Assembly (NCBI GenBank): GCA_013178095.1
Contig: JABLXK010000006.1
Span: 1 to 64,000 of the forward strand
Direction of reading: 5' to 3'
From: Anaerolineae bacterium
Lineage (GTDB): Bacteria > Chloroflexota > Anaerolineae > Anaerolineales > Anaerolineaceae
DNA length: 64,000 nt
Part shown: one piece after another, positions 46,854 through 54,691 of the stretch
Layout: every line of letters starts with the position of its first letter
Numbering within the stretch: position 1 is the stretch's first letter
Program-made: the position numbers and the translations under genes
Notes under the pieces: generated by a model
Databases searched by the model: none
Told to the model about the DNA's origin: nothing
The model's input: the letters and a program-made list of their open reading frames with translations, nothing else

Positions 46854-47915
46854 ATGGCACAATTGGAACTGATTCACATCTCCAAGTCTTTCAACGAAAT
46901 GACCGCCGTGCAGGATTTTAACCTGGCGGTGGAAGCTGGTGAGTTTATTTCTTTTCTGGGTCCCAGCGGTTGCGGAAAAACCACCACTCTGCGCATGGTG
47001 GCCGGTTTTGAGATTCCCACATCCGGAGTGATCCAATTGGATGGCATGGATCTCACCCCCTTGCCTCCCAACCGGCGCAACATGGGCATGGTTTTCCAAT
47101 CGTATGCGCTTTTTCCAAACATGACCGCTGCCCAAAACGTTGGGTATGGTTTGAGGGTGGCTGGGAAACCCAGGGTGGAGATCGAACAGCGCGTGATTGA
47201 GATGCTTGATTTGATCCAGATGCATGATTTCGCGGAGCGTTATCCCAACCAGCTTTCCGGCGGCCAGCAGCAACGCCTGGCGCTGGCGCGCGCCCTGGCC
47301 ATCAAGCCGCGCGTGCTCCTGCTGGATGAGCCCCTGTCCGCCCTGGATGCCAAGATCCGCCTGGAACTGCGCCAGGAAATCCGCCGTATTCAGCGCCAGT
47401 TGGGTATTACCACCATCTACGTCACTCATGACCAGGAGGAAGCCCTTTCACTTTCCGACCGCATTGTGATTATGCGGCGCGGGGTGATCGAGCAGGTCGG
47501 TACGCCGCAGCAGATCTATAATTTTCCGGCCAGCGACTTTGTGGCTGAGTTTGTCGGTCACATCAACCTGCTGCCGGTGGAAGTGGTGCAAGCGGATGCG
47601 GGCGTGGTGCGCCTGGGCAGTCAGGTCGTGCGCGCCGGCCAGTTCGGACACTTGAACGGCCGCCCGGTGCGCCTGGCGGTGCGTCCGGAAGAATTGAAAG
47701 CCGGGTCTGTGGAGGGCGCCAACAACCTGACCGGCATGATCGAATCGGTCACCTATCTGGGCGCAATTGTGCGCATCCGCGTGGATGTGGATGGGCAGCT
47801 GGTCTCGCTGGACATGTTCAACGAACGCTCGCTGGAAATTCCGGTTGTTGGTCAACCCTTTCATGTCAATTTCCCGGTGGAGGCTTGTTGGCTGACCAAT
47901 GGAGTCAAGAACTGA
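46854..47915 (+). CDS. ABC transporter ATP-binding protein, PotA-like
   Basis: A 353-residue ATPase that drives the importer. Walker A is GPSGCGKTT (residues 36-44), the Q-loop is in MVFQSYALFP, the signature is LSGGQQQRLALARAL, and Walker B is VLLLDEPLSALD, with the switch His in TIYVTHDQEEA. A C-terminal TOBE/OB-like regulatory domain follows (residues 240-353). This layout is shared by polyamine, sulfate, Fe(III) and aminoethylphosphonate importers. Confidence 0.95.
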   Translation: MAQLELIHISKSFNEMTAVQDFNLAVEAGEFISFLGPSGCGKTTTLRMVAGFEIPTSGVIQLDGMDLTPLPPNRRNMGMVFQSYALFPNMTAAQNVGYGLRVAGKPRVEIEQRVIEMLDLIQMHDFAERYPNQLSGGQQQRLALARALAIKPRVLLLDEPLSALDAKIRLELRQEIRRIQRQLGITTIYVTHDQEEALSLSDRIVIMRRGVIEQVGTPQQIYNFPASDFVAEFVGHINLLPVEVVQADAGVVRLGSQVVRAGQFGHLNGRPVRLAVRPEELKAGSVEGANNLTGMIESVTYLGAIVRIRVDVDGQLVSLDMFNERSLEIPVVGQPFHVNFPVEACWLTNGVKN

Positions 47916-48089
47916 ACGGTTGACCCTGCGTAAATTCAATTTCCGAAAGAATATCTACTCAAGCGAACCGAAAATTGAATTTGGTTGCACTGAGTTTGGT
48001 ATCATTATGCAGCTTTTTGAAAGGATACTGATATCGAGCGGGCAGTTTCTTAATAATGCCTGAATTCATCGACAGTATTGATTGATTGA

Positions 48090-48806
48090 ATGGCATTGGC
48101 TATTTTTGACTTGGACGATACCCTGGTGGATTGCGACAGCGAGGGTCTTTGGTTGAAATTCATGGTAGAGCGCGGCCTGGTGGATGCGCAGGCCATCCAG
48201 CGCGTGATCGAGTTCACCCGAACTTACGCGGTTGGACAAATGGATTTCGACCAGTATGAAGTCTTTTTCCTGAATTTATTTAAAGAGCTGCCGGCCGAGG
48301 TCTTGCGGGATTCATTGGCGGGATTTCTTGAGTTGGTGCGTTCCCACCTGCGCCCGGAAGTGCTCGCACGCCTGAACCGGCACCGCGCGCAGGGAGACAG
48401 GATCTTGCTGATCACGGCCACCAGCGTCTTCCTCTCGCGCCCGATTGCGGAGCTGCTGGGTGTGGCGGATCTGATCGCGACGCAAAGCGAACTGGACACC
48501 GAAGGCCGGCCGACCGGAAAAATCATCGGCACTATTCCTTTCCAGTCAAGAAAGGTGATCTTGCTGGACGCCTGGCTGCGCGAGCATGGGTGTTCGCTGG
48601 AAGATAGCTGGGGTTACAGCGATTCCTGCAACGATTTGCCCTTGCTGCAAAAAACGGCCTATCCGGTGGCGGTGGCTCCCGACAAGATCCTGCGGGATCA
48701 TGCGCTGGAACACGGTTGGGAGGTACTGCTGGATGGGGGCGGTGGAGTTCTCAAGGAATTTATCGATCTGAACACCGATTTAGTGGATACGTGCGATGAT
48801 GCCTGA
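48090..48806 (+). CDS. HAD-IB family phosphatase
   Basis: A 238-residue HAD-superfamily hydrolase of the SerB-like IB group. Motif I is IFDLDDTLVD (nucleophile Asp7), motif II is LLITATS, and motif III/IV is RKVILLDAW...YSDSCNDLPLL. The substrate is unknown; phosphoserine phosphatases and related lipid or sugar phosphatases share this core. It lies 174 bases after the ABC ATPase gene, so common transcription is possible but not proven. Its 3' end overlaps the next gene by 11 bases. Confidence 0.87.
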   Translation: MALAIFDLDDTLVDCDSEGLWLKFMVERGLVDAQAIQRVIEFTRTYAVGQMDFDQYEVFFLNLFKELPAEVLRDSLAGFLELVRSHLRPEVLARLNRHRAQGDRILLITATSVFLSRPIAELLGVADLIATQSELDTEGRPTGKIIGTIPFQSRKVILLDAWLREHGCSLEDSWGYSDSCNDLPLLQKTAYPVAVAPDKILRDHALEHGWEVLLDGGGGVLKEFIDLNTDLVDTCDDA

Positions 48807-49227
48807 TTTACCCGTTTCGGATTTGCTTTTCGCTTTCACAAGCTGGGCTTGCTCCCGGCCGGATATTCTAGCGGCTGCGCTGGTCGGTTCGCAGGCGCGC
48901 GGGACGGCCGGGCCGCATTCGGACGTGGACCTGGTCATCCTGGCGCGCGAACCGCGCGTTTATCTGGACGAGACTGCCTGGGCGGAGCGCTTTGGCCAGG
49001 TAGAGAGCCAACAGGTGGAGGATTACGGCCGCCTGTGCTCGCTGCGCGTCTGGTGCCGCGACGGCCTTGAAGTCGAGTACGGTTTTACCGGCGAAAGCTG
49101 GGCGGCCCTGCCGCTGGATGAAGGCACGCGCCGGGTTATCGCGGACGGGATGTGCATCCTCTTCGAACGTGGGCCTATCCTGACCGCCTGCCTGGCGCAG
49201 GTGCAGCGCGGTGCCAATCGCAGGTAA
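48796..49227 (+). CDS. Nucleotidyltransferase-fold protein
   Basis: A 143-residue protein with the polymerase-beta nucleotidyltransferase motif: LVGSQARGTAGPHSDVDLVIL near residues 29-49, with Gly-Ser and Asp-x-Asp. A third acidic residue is probably in LEVEYGFTGESW. It lacks the C-terminal partner domain of aminoglycoside adenylyltransferases, and no HEPN gene is adjacent, so the target is unclear. It overlaps the HAD gene by 11 bases, implying joint production. Confidence 0.8.
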   Translation: MMPDLPVSDLLFAFTSWACSRPDILAAALVGSQARGTAGPHSDVDLVILAREPRVYLDETAWAERFGQVESQQVEDYGRLCSLRVWCRDGLEVEYGFTGESWAALPLDEGTRRVIADGMCILFERGPILTACLAQVQRGANRR

Positions 49228-49258
49228 AATGAAGCCAACTTAAAAACCGGAGCTTTTT

Positions 49259-49948
49259 ATGACAAGCGATCAATCCGTATCCGCGGATGCGATTTTTCAC
49301 CACGTCGGCATCATCCCCGACGGCAACCGCCGCTGGGCTAAACAGAATAATATGGATCTTACCGAGGCCTACTGGCTGGCCATGCAGAAGATCACAGCTT
49401 GCTGCGGCGCGCTCTTTCACAAAGGTGTTTCCTCTGTTTCCGTTTACCTGTTGAGCAAAGACAACATCCTGCGCGCGCGCGAAGACCTGCAGGCGGTGGT
49501 CATTGCCGAAGCGCGCATGCTGCGCGAGCTGATCCCGGCGCTCAAACGCGACCTGGGCGTGCGCGTGTACCACGCCGGCAATCCCGCTTCGCTCCCCGAA
49601 GAATTTCGCAGCGCACTGAACGGTGTGTGCGAGACCGGCAACGGCTGCACCGATCCCTTCCCGCGCCTTTACCTGCTGGCGGGTTATGACGCTTATGAAG
49701 AGATTGTAGCCGCCCGCGACGCCATCGGCCCCGATCCGGAAAAACTGATCGAGGCGCTTTCCGTGCCGGTCGAGCTGGACGCGGTCATCCGCACTGGCGC
49801 CGACCATCGCATCAGCGGTTTCCTGCCGCTGCAATGCAAGTACGCCGAACTTTTCTTCGAGCCTTACTATTTCCCGGATATCACCCCCGAGCGCGTGCTG
49901 GCCATCATGGAAGAATTCGGCTCCCGCAGCCGCCGCTTCGGGAAGTAG
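49259..49948 (+). CDS. Cis-prenyltransferase (undecaprenyl diphosphate synthase family)
   Basis: A 229-residue isoprenyl transferase. The N-terminal HVGIIPDGNRRWAK contains the catalytic Asp and phosphate loop, the middle VSVYLLSKDNILRAREDL is the substrate-binding region, and the C-terminal DAVIRTGADHRISGFLPLQCKYAELFF has the RxG and Mg-binding Asp/Glu of the family. It should make a long polyprenyl diphosphate for cell-wall or lipid carriers, or a shorter product if it is a paralogue. The length is slightly short of the usual 240-250 residues. Confidence 0.9.
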   Translation: MTSDQSVSADAIFHHVGIIPDGNRRWAKQNNMDLTEAYWLAMQKITACCGALFHKGVSSVSVYLLSKDNILRAREDLQAVVIAEARMLRELIPALKRDLGVRVYHAGNPASLPEEFRSALNGVCETGNGCTDPFPRLYLLAGYDAYEEIVAARDAIGPDPEKLIEALSVPVELDAVIRTGADHRISGFLPLQCKYAELFFEPYYFPDITPERVLAIMEEFGSRSRRFGK

Positions 49949-49977
49949 TTCCCAATTCTGACTAACGCGATTGACAG

Positions 49978-50003
49978 GGCATACATTTTTGTATGCCTTT
50001 TTT
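49978..50003 (+). terminator. Intrinsic terminator after the prenyltransferase gene
   Basis: GGCATACA (49978-49985) and TGTATGCC (49990-49997) form an 8-bp stem with a TTTT loop and six T following. Confidence 0.85.
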
Positions 50004-50005
50004 AT

Positions 50006-50033
50006 TTACCACGGATAACCACAGATGAATACC
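50006..50033. repeat. CCACAGATGAA-type dispersed repeat, copy 1
   Basis: TTACCACGGATAACCACAGATG opens the stretch. Similar sequence is at 58636-58658 and, in reverse, at 63488-63549. A further GC-rich stretch at about 50100-50140 (CCCTTCGCTCCGCAGGGGAG) resembles another common intergenic repeat. Confidence 0.6.
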
Positions 50034-50175
50034 GAAAAACCTTTTAAGCTTGATGATCACAGATCGCACTTTTCGCAAAAAGAAGTGTAATAACTGCAAC
50101 CCCTTCGCTCCGCAGGGGAGAAGGCCGGGGATGAGGGAAAAAAGTTTTCCACCGGCAGAATGCAAACACTATCCC

Positions 50176-50211
50176 TTGACAAAATCTAAATAATTACTTA
50201 GTATTAACTAA
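50176..50211 (+). promoter_or_regulatory. TetR gene promoter with operator-like repeat
   Basis: TTGACA (50176-50181) and TAGTAT (50199-50204) are 17 bases apart. TTAGT-ATTA-ACTAA (50198-50211) is an inverted repeat over the -10 box, a fitting site for self-repression by the TetR-family protein encoded next. Confidence 0.7.
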
Positions 50212-50227
50212 ATATAAAGGTGATGAA

Positions 50228-50860
50228 ATGAGAAAAGAGCGTGATGGAGAGTCTACCAAAGCAACAGTATTGAGAGCCGCCCGCCAGGCTTTTGCCGACC
50301 ACGGTTTTGCCGGCACTTCCCTGGCGATGATCTCGCAGGCCTGCGGCATTTCCGACGGCCTGATCCTGCATCACTTCAAGAGCAAGGAAAACCTCTACCG
50401 CATGGTGCAGGAAGATCTGGCGGCGGAATATCTGCAAGTCATCAACCAGGCTTCCGCCCGGGCGCAGGATGAGCGGCAAATCGCCCTGCAAACGCTGCGC
50501 GCGGCGTTCCAATACTGGAGTGAGGACACGGCGTACTATCGCATTTCTCTGTGGGCTTATCTCGAAAACCAAAGCGCTTTGATCGAATCGGAGGCCAGGT
50601 TGACGGCCGGGCTGGCGGAAAAGGTGAAGGAGATGCAAATCCACGGGCAGGCGGATGACCGCTTCTCGCCGGTGGCGCTGCTGACCATGACCATCGGTCC
50701 GCTGCATTTTTGGGTACGCCACCGCGAGGAGTTCCGCCGAACGCTGCATCTGGATGCCTCCCCGGAGCAGTTGAACCGGGATTTCGAAGAAGAATTCATC
50801 CGCATGATCATGAAGTTGTATCAGCCCTTGCTGGAAGATCAAGCCGATAACAAAGCCTGA
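50228..50860 (+). CDS. TetR/AcrR-family transcriptional regulator
   Basis: A 210-residue repressor. The N-terminal helix-turn-helix is clear: ATVLRAARQAFADHGFAGTSLAMISQACGISDGLILHHFKSKENLY within residues 14-60. The C-terminal ligand-binding part is helical and unassigned. It probably controls itself and the two methyltransferase genes after it; the operator-like repeat at 50198 supports self-control. The inducer is unknown. Confidence 0.92.
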   Translation: MRKERDGESTKATVLRAARQAFADHGFAGTSLAMISQACGISDGLILHHFKSKENLYRMVQEDLAAEYLQVINQASARAQDERQIALQTLRAAFQYWSEDTAYYRISLWAYLENQSALIESEARLTAGLAEKVKEMQIHGQADDRFSPVALLTMTIGPLHFWVRHREEFRRTLHLDASPEQLNRDFEEEFIRMIMKLYQPLLEDQADNKA

Positions 50861-50905
50861 AGTATGGCGCTGGTTTAAATTGGATATTTTTGAGAGGGAT
50901 CAGGA

Positions 50906-51787
50906 ATGAATGTTGTCAATGAATCAAATAAAAAATTGGTGAAAGGATCGGGCACCGTGGGGTATATCTGTTTCACGCGCGCCTGTGCATATCGCGATCC
51001 ATGCTATCACGGCTCCGATAGCATGGCGGAAATTTTCCTGCCCATCTTTGCCAGGGTGATCCTGAATGTTCCTTTTCTGAAGAAAATGTTCCTGAACAAA
51101 ATCTCCGGCAATGGGATTTACGAGTATGTGATTGCCCGCACCAGGGTCATGGATGAATTTTTTGTGCGGGCTTTGCAGGAAGGTTACCGGCAGATCGTCA
51201 TCCTGGGGGCGGGCATGGATACGCGCGCCTGGCGTTTCGCGAACCAAAATCGGGGCGCGCGCGTTTTCGAGCTGGATCTGGAAAGTGTGCAGCGCGAGAA
51301 GCTCAAGATCCTCAAACGCAAGGGGGTTGCCTTGCCGGAGGGTCTAGTTATGGCGGGCATTGATTTCAACAAGGAGGATTTGGGGCAGGTGTTGGCCGCT
51401 GCCGGATACCGCCGCGGCCTGCGCACCTTGTTCATGATGGAAGGACTGGTCATGTATTTGAATGCGGATGCCGTGGAGCGCATGCTGGCTTTCATCCATG
51501 AGAGCGTCCTGCCCGGCAGCCTCCTGGTGTTCGACTACGTCCAGGCGGCGGTGCTGCGCAAAGAAGGTCGTTTCTATGGCGAAAAGGGATTGGCGGATAC
51601 GGTGGCAAGCGCCGGCGAGACCTGGACCTTTGGGATTGATGACGCTGTCATAGGGAATTACCTGGCGGATCGCGGCTTTCACTTGATCTCCCATTACACC
51701 GGCGCCGATCTGGAAAAGAAGTACTTTGCTGCGTCGCAGGCGCATGTGAACGGCACGCACTGCATCGCCGACGCTGAGGTCGGATGA
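50906..51787 (+). CDS. Class I methyltransferase, leucine carboxyl methyltransferase-like (TIGR00027 type)
   Basis: A 293-residue S-adenosylmethionine enzyme. IVILGAGMDTRAWRF is the glycine-rich binding loop characteristic of the LCM/PPM group, and RVFELDLESVQREKLKIL is the adenosine acidic loop. LFMMEGLVMYLNADAVERML matches the group as well. The substrate is unknown; polyketide O-methyltransferases and leucine carboxyl methyltransferases share this core. It follows the TetR gene by 45 bases with GAGGGATC near the start. Confidence 0.85.
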   Translation: MNVVNESNKKLVKGSGTVGYICFTRACAYRDPCYHGSDSMAEIFLPIFARVILNVPFLKKMFLNKISGNGIYEYVIARTRVMDEFFVRALQEGYRQIVILGAGMDTRAWRFANQNRGARVFELDLESVQREKLKILKRKGVALPEGLVMAGIDFNKEDLGQVLAAAGYRRGLRTLFMMEGLVMYLNADAVERMLAFIHESVLPGSLLVFDYVQAAVLRKEGRFYGEKGLADTVASAGETWTFGIDDAVIGNYLADRGFHLISHYTGADLEKKYFAASQAHVNGTHCIADAEVG

Positions 51788-51821
51788 AGATGACTTGTCA
51801 AAGAAAAACGAAAGAGGAAAA

Positions 51822-52595
51822 ATGATGACTGACATAAAACCTGAAAATAAGCCCATTGATTTCGGCAACTGGGTGCCGCTGAAAATGATCGTTGTTCCAG
51901 CCATCCTTGGTCTGGCGTGCCTGGGGGCCGGGTTGCGCTGGTGGCCGCTGCTGATCCCGGCTGCGCTTTTCTGCGCAATCGCCGTGTATTTCGCGGTCGC
52001 CCGGTGGCTCTTTTCCGCGCGCGGCGGGAACGTGCAGGACCGGATTCTGGAATTGCTGCTGGAGCACCTGCCCGCGGATGCCGTCGGTAAGGTCCTGGAT
52101 ATCGGCTGCGGCAACGGGGCGCTGGCCATCAAGGCAGCCCAACGCTTTCCCAAAGCGGCTGTGACCGGAGTGGATTTTTGGGGAAAATCTTGGGATTATT
52201 CCATCAAGGTCTGCGAGGGCAACGCCGCGGCCTGCGGCCTCTCCGGGCGAGTGGACTTCCGCCAGGGCAGCGCGGCCAGCCTGCCTTTCGCGGATGGCAG
52301 CTTCGACCTCGTCATCAGCAACCTGGTCTTCCACGAAGTGCGCGATGCGGCGGACAAGCGCGAACCGTTGCGCGAAGCCCTGCGCGTGCTCAAACCCGGC
52401 GGCGTGTTCGTGCTGCAGGATCTTTTCTTATTGGAACCCTATTTCGGCACGCCGCAGGAATTGCAGGATACCTTGCGCGGGTGGGGCGCAGGACGCGTGG
52501 AGTTCATCCGCACCTGCGACCGGGAATTTATTCCCAAATGGGTGAAATTGCCTTTCATGGTGGGGACGCTGGCGATTCTGCGCGGTGAGAGATAG
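51822..52595 (+). CDS. Membrane-anchored class I methyltransferase
   Basis: A protein of about 258 residues with two hydrophobic segments near residues 25-65 (ending FAVARWLF) and a Rossmann-type methyltransferase domain. VLDIGCGNGALAIKAAQ is motif I, VTGVDFWGKSWDYS covers motif II, and FADGSFDLVISNLVFHEV and ALRVLKPGGVFVLQD are later motifs. The ATG at 51822 with GAGG upstream is chosen over an earlier TTG frame start; 51825 is also possible. It is probably the last gene of the TetR unit. Confidence 0.85.
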   Translation: MMTDIKPENKPIDFGNWVPLKMIVVPAILGLACLGAGLRWWPLLIPAALFCAIAVYFAVARWLFSARGGNVQDRILELLLEHLPADAVGKVLDIGCGNGALAIKAAQRFPKAAVTGVDFWGKSWDYSIKVCEGNAAACGLSGRVDFRQGSAASLPFADGSFDLVISNLVFHEVRDAADKREPLREALRVLKPGGVFVLQDLFLLEPYFGTPQELQDTLRGWGAGRVEFIRTCDREFIPKWVKLPFMVGTLAILRGER

Positions 52596-52641
52596 CGGCA
52601 GGGCAACCTGCCGTTAACTTTTATCTTTCGCGGTTTATCCC

Positions 52642-52677
52642 TTGACAACCCATTATATACAAGTTAGAATATATAAT
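52642..52677 (+). promoter_or_regulatory. PadR gene promoter and operator-like repeat
   Basis: TTGACA (52642-52647) and TAGAAT (52665-52670) are 17 bases apart. ATTATATA (52652-52659) and TATATAAT (52670-52677) form a perfect 8+8 bp inverted repeat around the -10 region, in keeping with AT-rich PadR operators. Confidence 0.7.
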
Positions 52678-52703
52678 GTGATATATATTTAGGAGAGTTT
52701 TGA

Positions 52704-53243
52704 ATGAGTGTACGTTTGGTGATCCTGGGGCTGCTGCGCGAGAATCCGCTCTATGGATACGAGATCAAGCAGATCATCGAAGAACACATGAGCGATTGGA
52801 CCTCGATTGCCTTCGGCTCGATTTATTTTGCTTTGGATAAGCTAGCCGATGAGGGTTTCGTGGAAAAGATCAGCGTCGAGCAGGAAGGCAGGCGCCCTTC
52901 ACGCAGTGTTTACCAAATTACCTCTCCCGGACGGCAGGAATTCCTGCGCCTGCTGCGCGAAAGCTGGCAGAACGTGGAACGGGAATACTTTACGCTGGAT
53001 ATCTGCCTGTTTTTCAAGGATGCGCTCCCAACGGAAGAGATCGTAGCCTACCTGCGCAGCCGCCAGGCGGCTTTGCGCGGTGTCCTGGAACATATCGCCA
53101 GCCACCGTGACGAAGAGATGATCCAGCCGGATATCCCGCCGATCGCGCGCGCCATCTTCGAACATTCCATCGCGCACACCCGCGCGGAGTTGAATTGGAT
53201 TACGGATCTCCTGGAAAAAATTGAAGGAGGGATTATCAAATAA
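52704..53243 (+). CDS. PadR-family transcriptional regulator
   Basis: A 179-residue repressor of the PadR-s2-like type with a C-terminal extension. The winged helix is near residues 1-75: LVILGLLRENPLYGYEIKQIIEEH, IAFGSIYFALDKLADEGFVEK and SVYQITSPGRQEFLRLL. The C-terminal helices are a dimer and ligand region. It should act at the palindromic promoter just upstream and so govern the next methyltransferase gene as well. Confidence 0.92.
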   Translation: MSVRLVILGLLRENPLYGYEIKQIIEEHMSDWTSIAFGSIYFALDKLADEGFVEKISVEQEGRRPSRSVYQITSPGRQEFLRLLRESWQNVEREYFTLDICLFFKDALPTEEIVAYLRSRQAALRGVLEHIASHRDEEMIQPDIPPIARAIFEHSIAHTRAELNWITDLLEKIEGGIIK

Positions 53244-53301
53244 TTTTTTTGAGTATTATACAATCTGGAATATAAAAACTAATATAACAAGGAGATTAAG
53301 A

Positions 53302-53958
53302 ATGACGAAACCACGTGTTCCGGAAACCGACAGCGGTATTCAGGGTGTCGATATCGTCGCCATGTACGACCAAATGCAGCGCACGCTGCGCGATAAGGGC
53401 TGGATGGAAACGGGCGATTTGCTCAAGAGCGGCATCACCGGCGGGCATGCCCTGGAAATCGGCTACGGACCGGGTTATTTGGGGCTGGAATGGCTGAGCC
53501 GCTGCCCGCAGGGCCACCTGACCGGCCTGGATATCAGCCCGGATATGCAGGCGCTGGCCGGGCGCAATGCCCTGGAGTACGGCTGCCTGGATCGGGCGGA
53601 CTACCGCCTGGGCCGCGGGGACAAGCTGCCTTTCGCGGATGGCAGTTTCGATGCAGTTTTTACCAATGGTTCTCTGCACGAATGGACGCATCCCGTGGAA
53701 ACCTTCAACGAGATCTGGCGTGTGCTCAAACCCGGCGGCCGCTATTTCATCTCCGATTTACGCCGGGATATAAACTTTCTGATATACGCATTTTTATGGC
53801 TGGGCACCCAGCCGGCTGCCATCCGGCCGGGTTTGAAGACTTCGGTTGGGGCGGCGTACACCGCAGTCGAATTGAGGGATATGATAAAAAATAGCTGCCT
53901 GGTTGGAGGTTGGATCAAAGCCAATCCTTTTGGATTGTCGATTTCTGGAGTAAAGTAA
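53302..53958 (+). CDS. Class I SAM-dependent methyltransferase
   Basis: A 218-residue soluble enzyme. ALEIGYGPGYLGLEWL is the binding loop (Gly-x-Gly), HLTGLDISPDMQALA carries the adenosine acid, and FADGSFDAVFTNGSLHEW with IWRVLKPGGRYFISDL completes the pattern. The ATG at 53302 has AAGGAG upstream and is preferred to a longer frame that overlaps the regulator gene. It resembles UbiE/COQ5-type and related enzymes; the substrate is unknown. Confidence 0.88.
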   Translation: MTKPRVPETDSGIQGVDIVAMYDQMQRTLRDKGWMETGDLLKSGITGGHALEIGYGPGYLGLEWLSRCPQGHLTGLDISPDMQALAGRNALEYGCLDRADYRLGRGDKLPFADGSFDAVFTNGSLHEWTHPVETFNEIWRVLKPGGRYFISDLRRDINFLIYAFLWLGTQPAAIRPGLKTSVGAAYTAVELRDMIKNSCLVGGWIKANPFGLSISGVK

Positions 53959-54099
53959 CTTTCATCCCCCCCGACTATTAATTAATTCTTTTTGTCTATA
54001 ATTGAACACCTGGCCGCTTGTCAATAAGCTGTCAGGTTTTTGGGTTTTTTCCGTTTTCTTTAATGTTCGAACCCAAAAAGCTGCAGCAAAGGAGAACTA

Positions 54100-54690
54100 T
54101 TGACACCCGAAAACAGTTTCAACAATAGAAAAATGATTCGGACAGCATTTGAACAGGAACCTCCACTGGTTTCAGCGGAGGCCTTCGAAAAACTGTACCG
54201 AAAAAGCTGCCTCCCGGTCTTTCGTTATCTTTACGCGTACACCGGGGGATCGCGCGAACTGGCGGAAGATCTGACGGCCGAAGCTTTCATGCGCGCCTGG
54301 AAAAATCGCACCACGTATTCAGGCAGGCCGGATGGGGCGGTGGCATGGGTCATCCGCATTGCCCGCAATCTGGCGATCGATACGCACCGCCGCGCCACAG
54401 CCGGCATTGACAGCCGCGCTGATCCGCTGGAGGAGGAATTGGATGCGCCTGCCGCGCTTCCCAACCCGGAAATGCAGGTGATACTTTCAGAGCAGCAGCA
54501 CATCGTCCTGTCGTTGTTGGGCGAGCTGGCCGAGGAACAGCGTGAAATTCTCATCCTGCGTTATTTCCTGGATTGGAAAATCAAACAAATTGCCCATTAC
54601 ATGGATTTCCCCGATAATACGGTTTCCGTTTACATTCGCCGGGCATTGGAAAAGTTGCGCCGGATTTGGCCGGCTGAAAGGAGTTTGTGA
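54100..54690 (+). CDS. ECF-type RNA polymerase sigma factor
   Basis: A 196-residue sigma-70 family factor of the extracytoplasmic function class. Region 2 is FEKLYRKSCLPVFRYLYAYTGGSRELAEDLTAEAFMRAW within residues 29-67, and region 4 is LLGELAEEQREILILRYFLDWKIKQIAHYMDFPDNTVSVYIRRAL. The TTG start has AAAGGAG at 54088-54094; an ATG at Met12 (54133) is a less likely start. It is followed at one base by the gene for a large membrane protein that is probably its anti-sigma partner. Confidence 0.92.
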   Translation: MTPENSFNNRKMIRTAFEQEPPLVSAEAFEKLYRKSCLPVFRYLYAYTGGSRELAEDLTAEAFMRAWKNRTTYSGRPDGAVAWVIRIARNLAIDTHRRATAGIDSRADPLEEELDAPAALPNPEMQVILSEQQHIVLSLLGELAEEQREILILRYFLDWKIKQIAHYMDFPDNTVSVYIRRALEKLRRIWPAERSL

Positions 54691-54691
54691 G

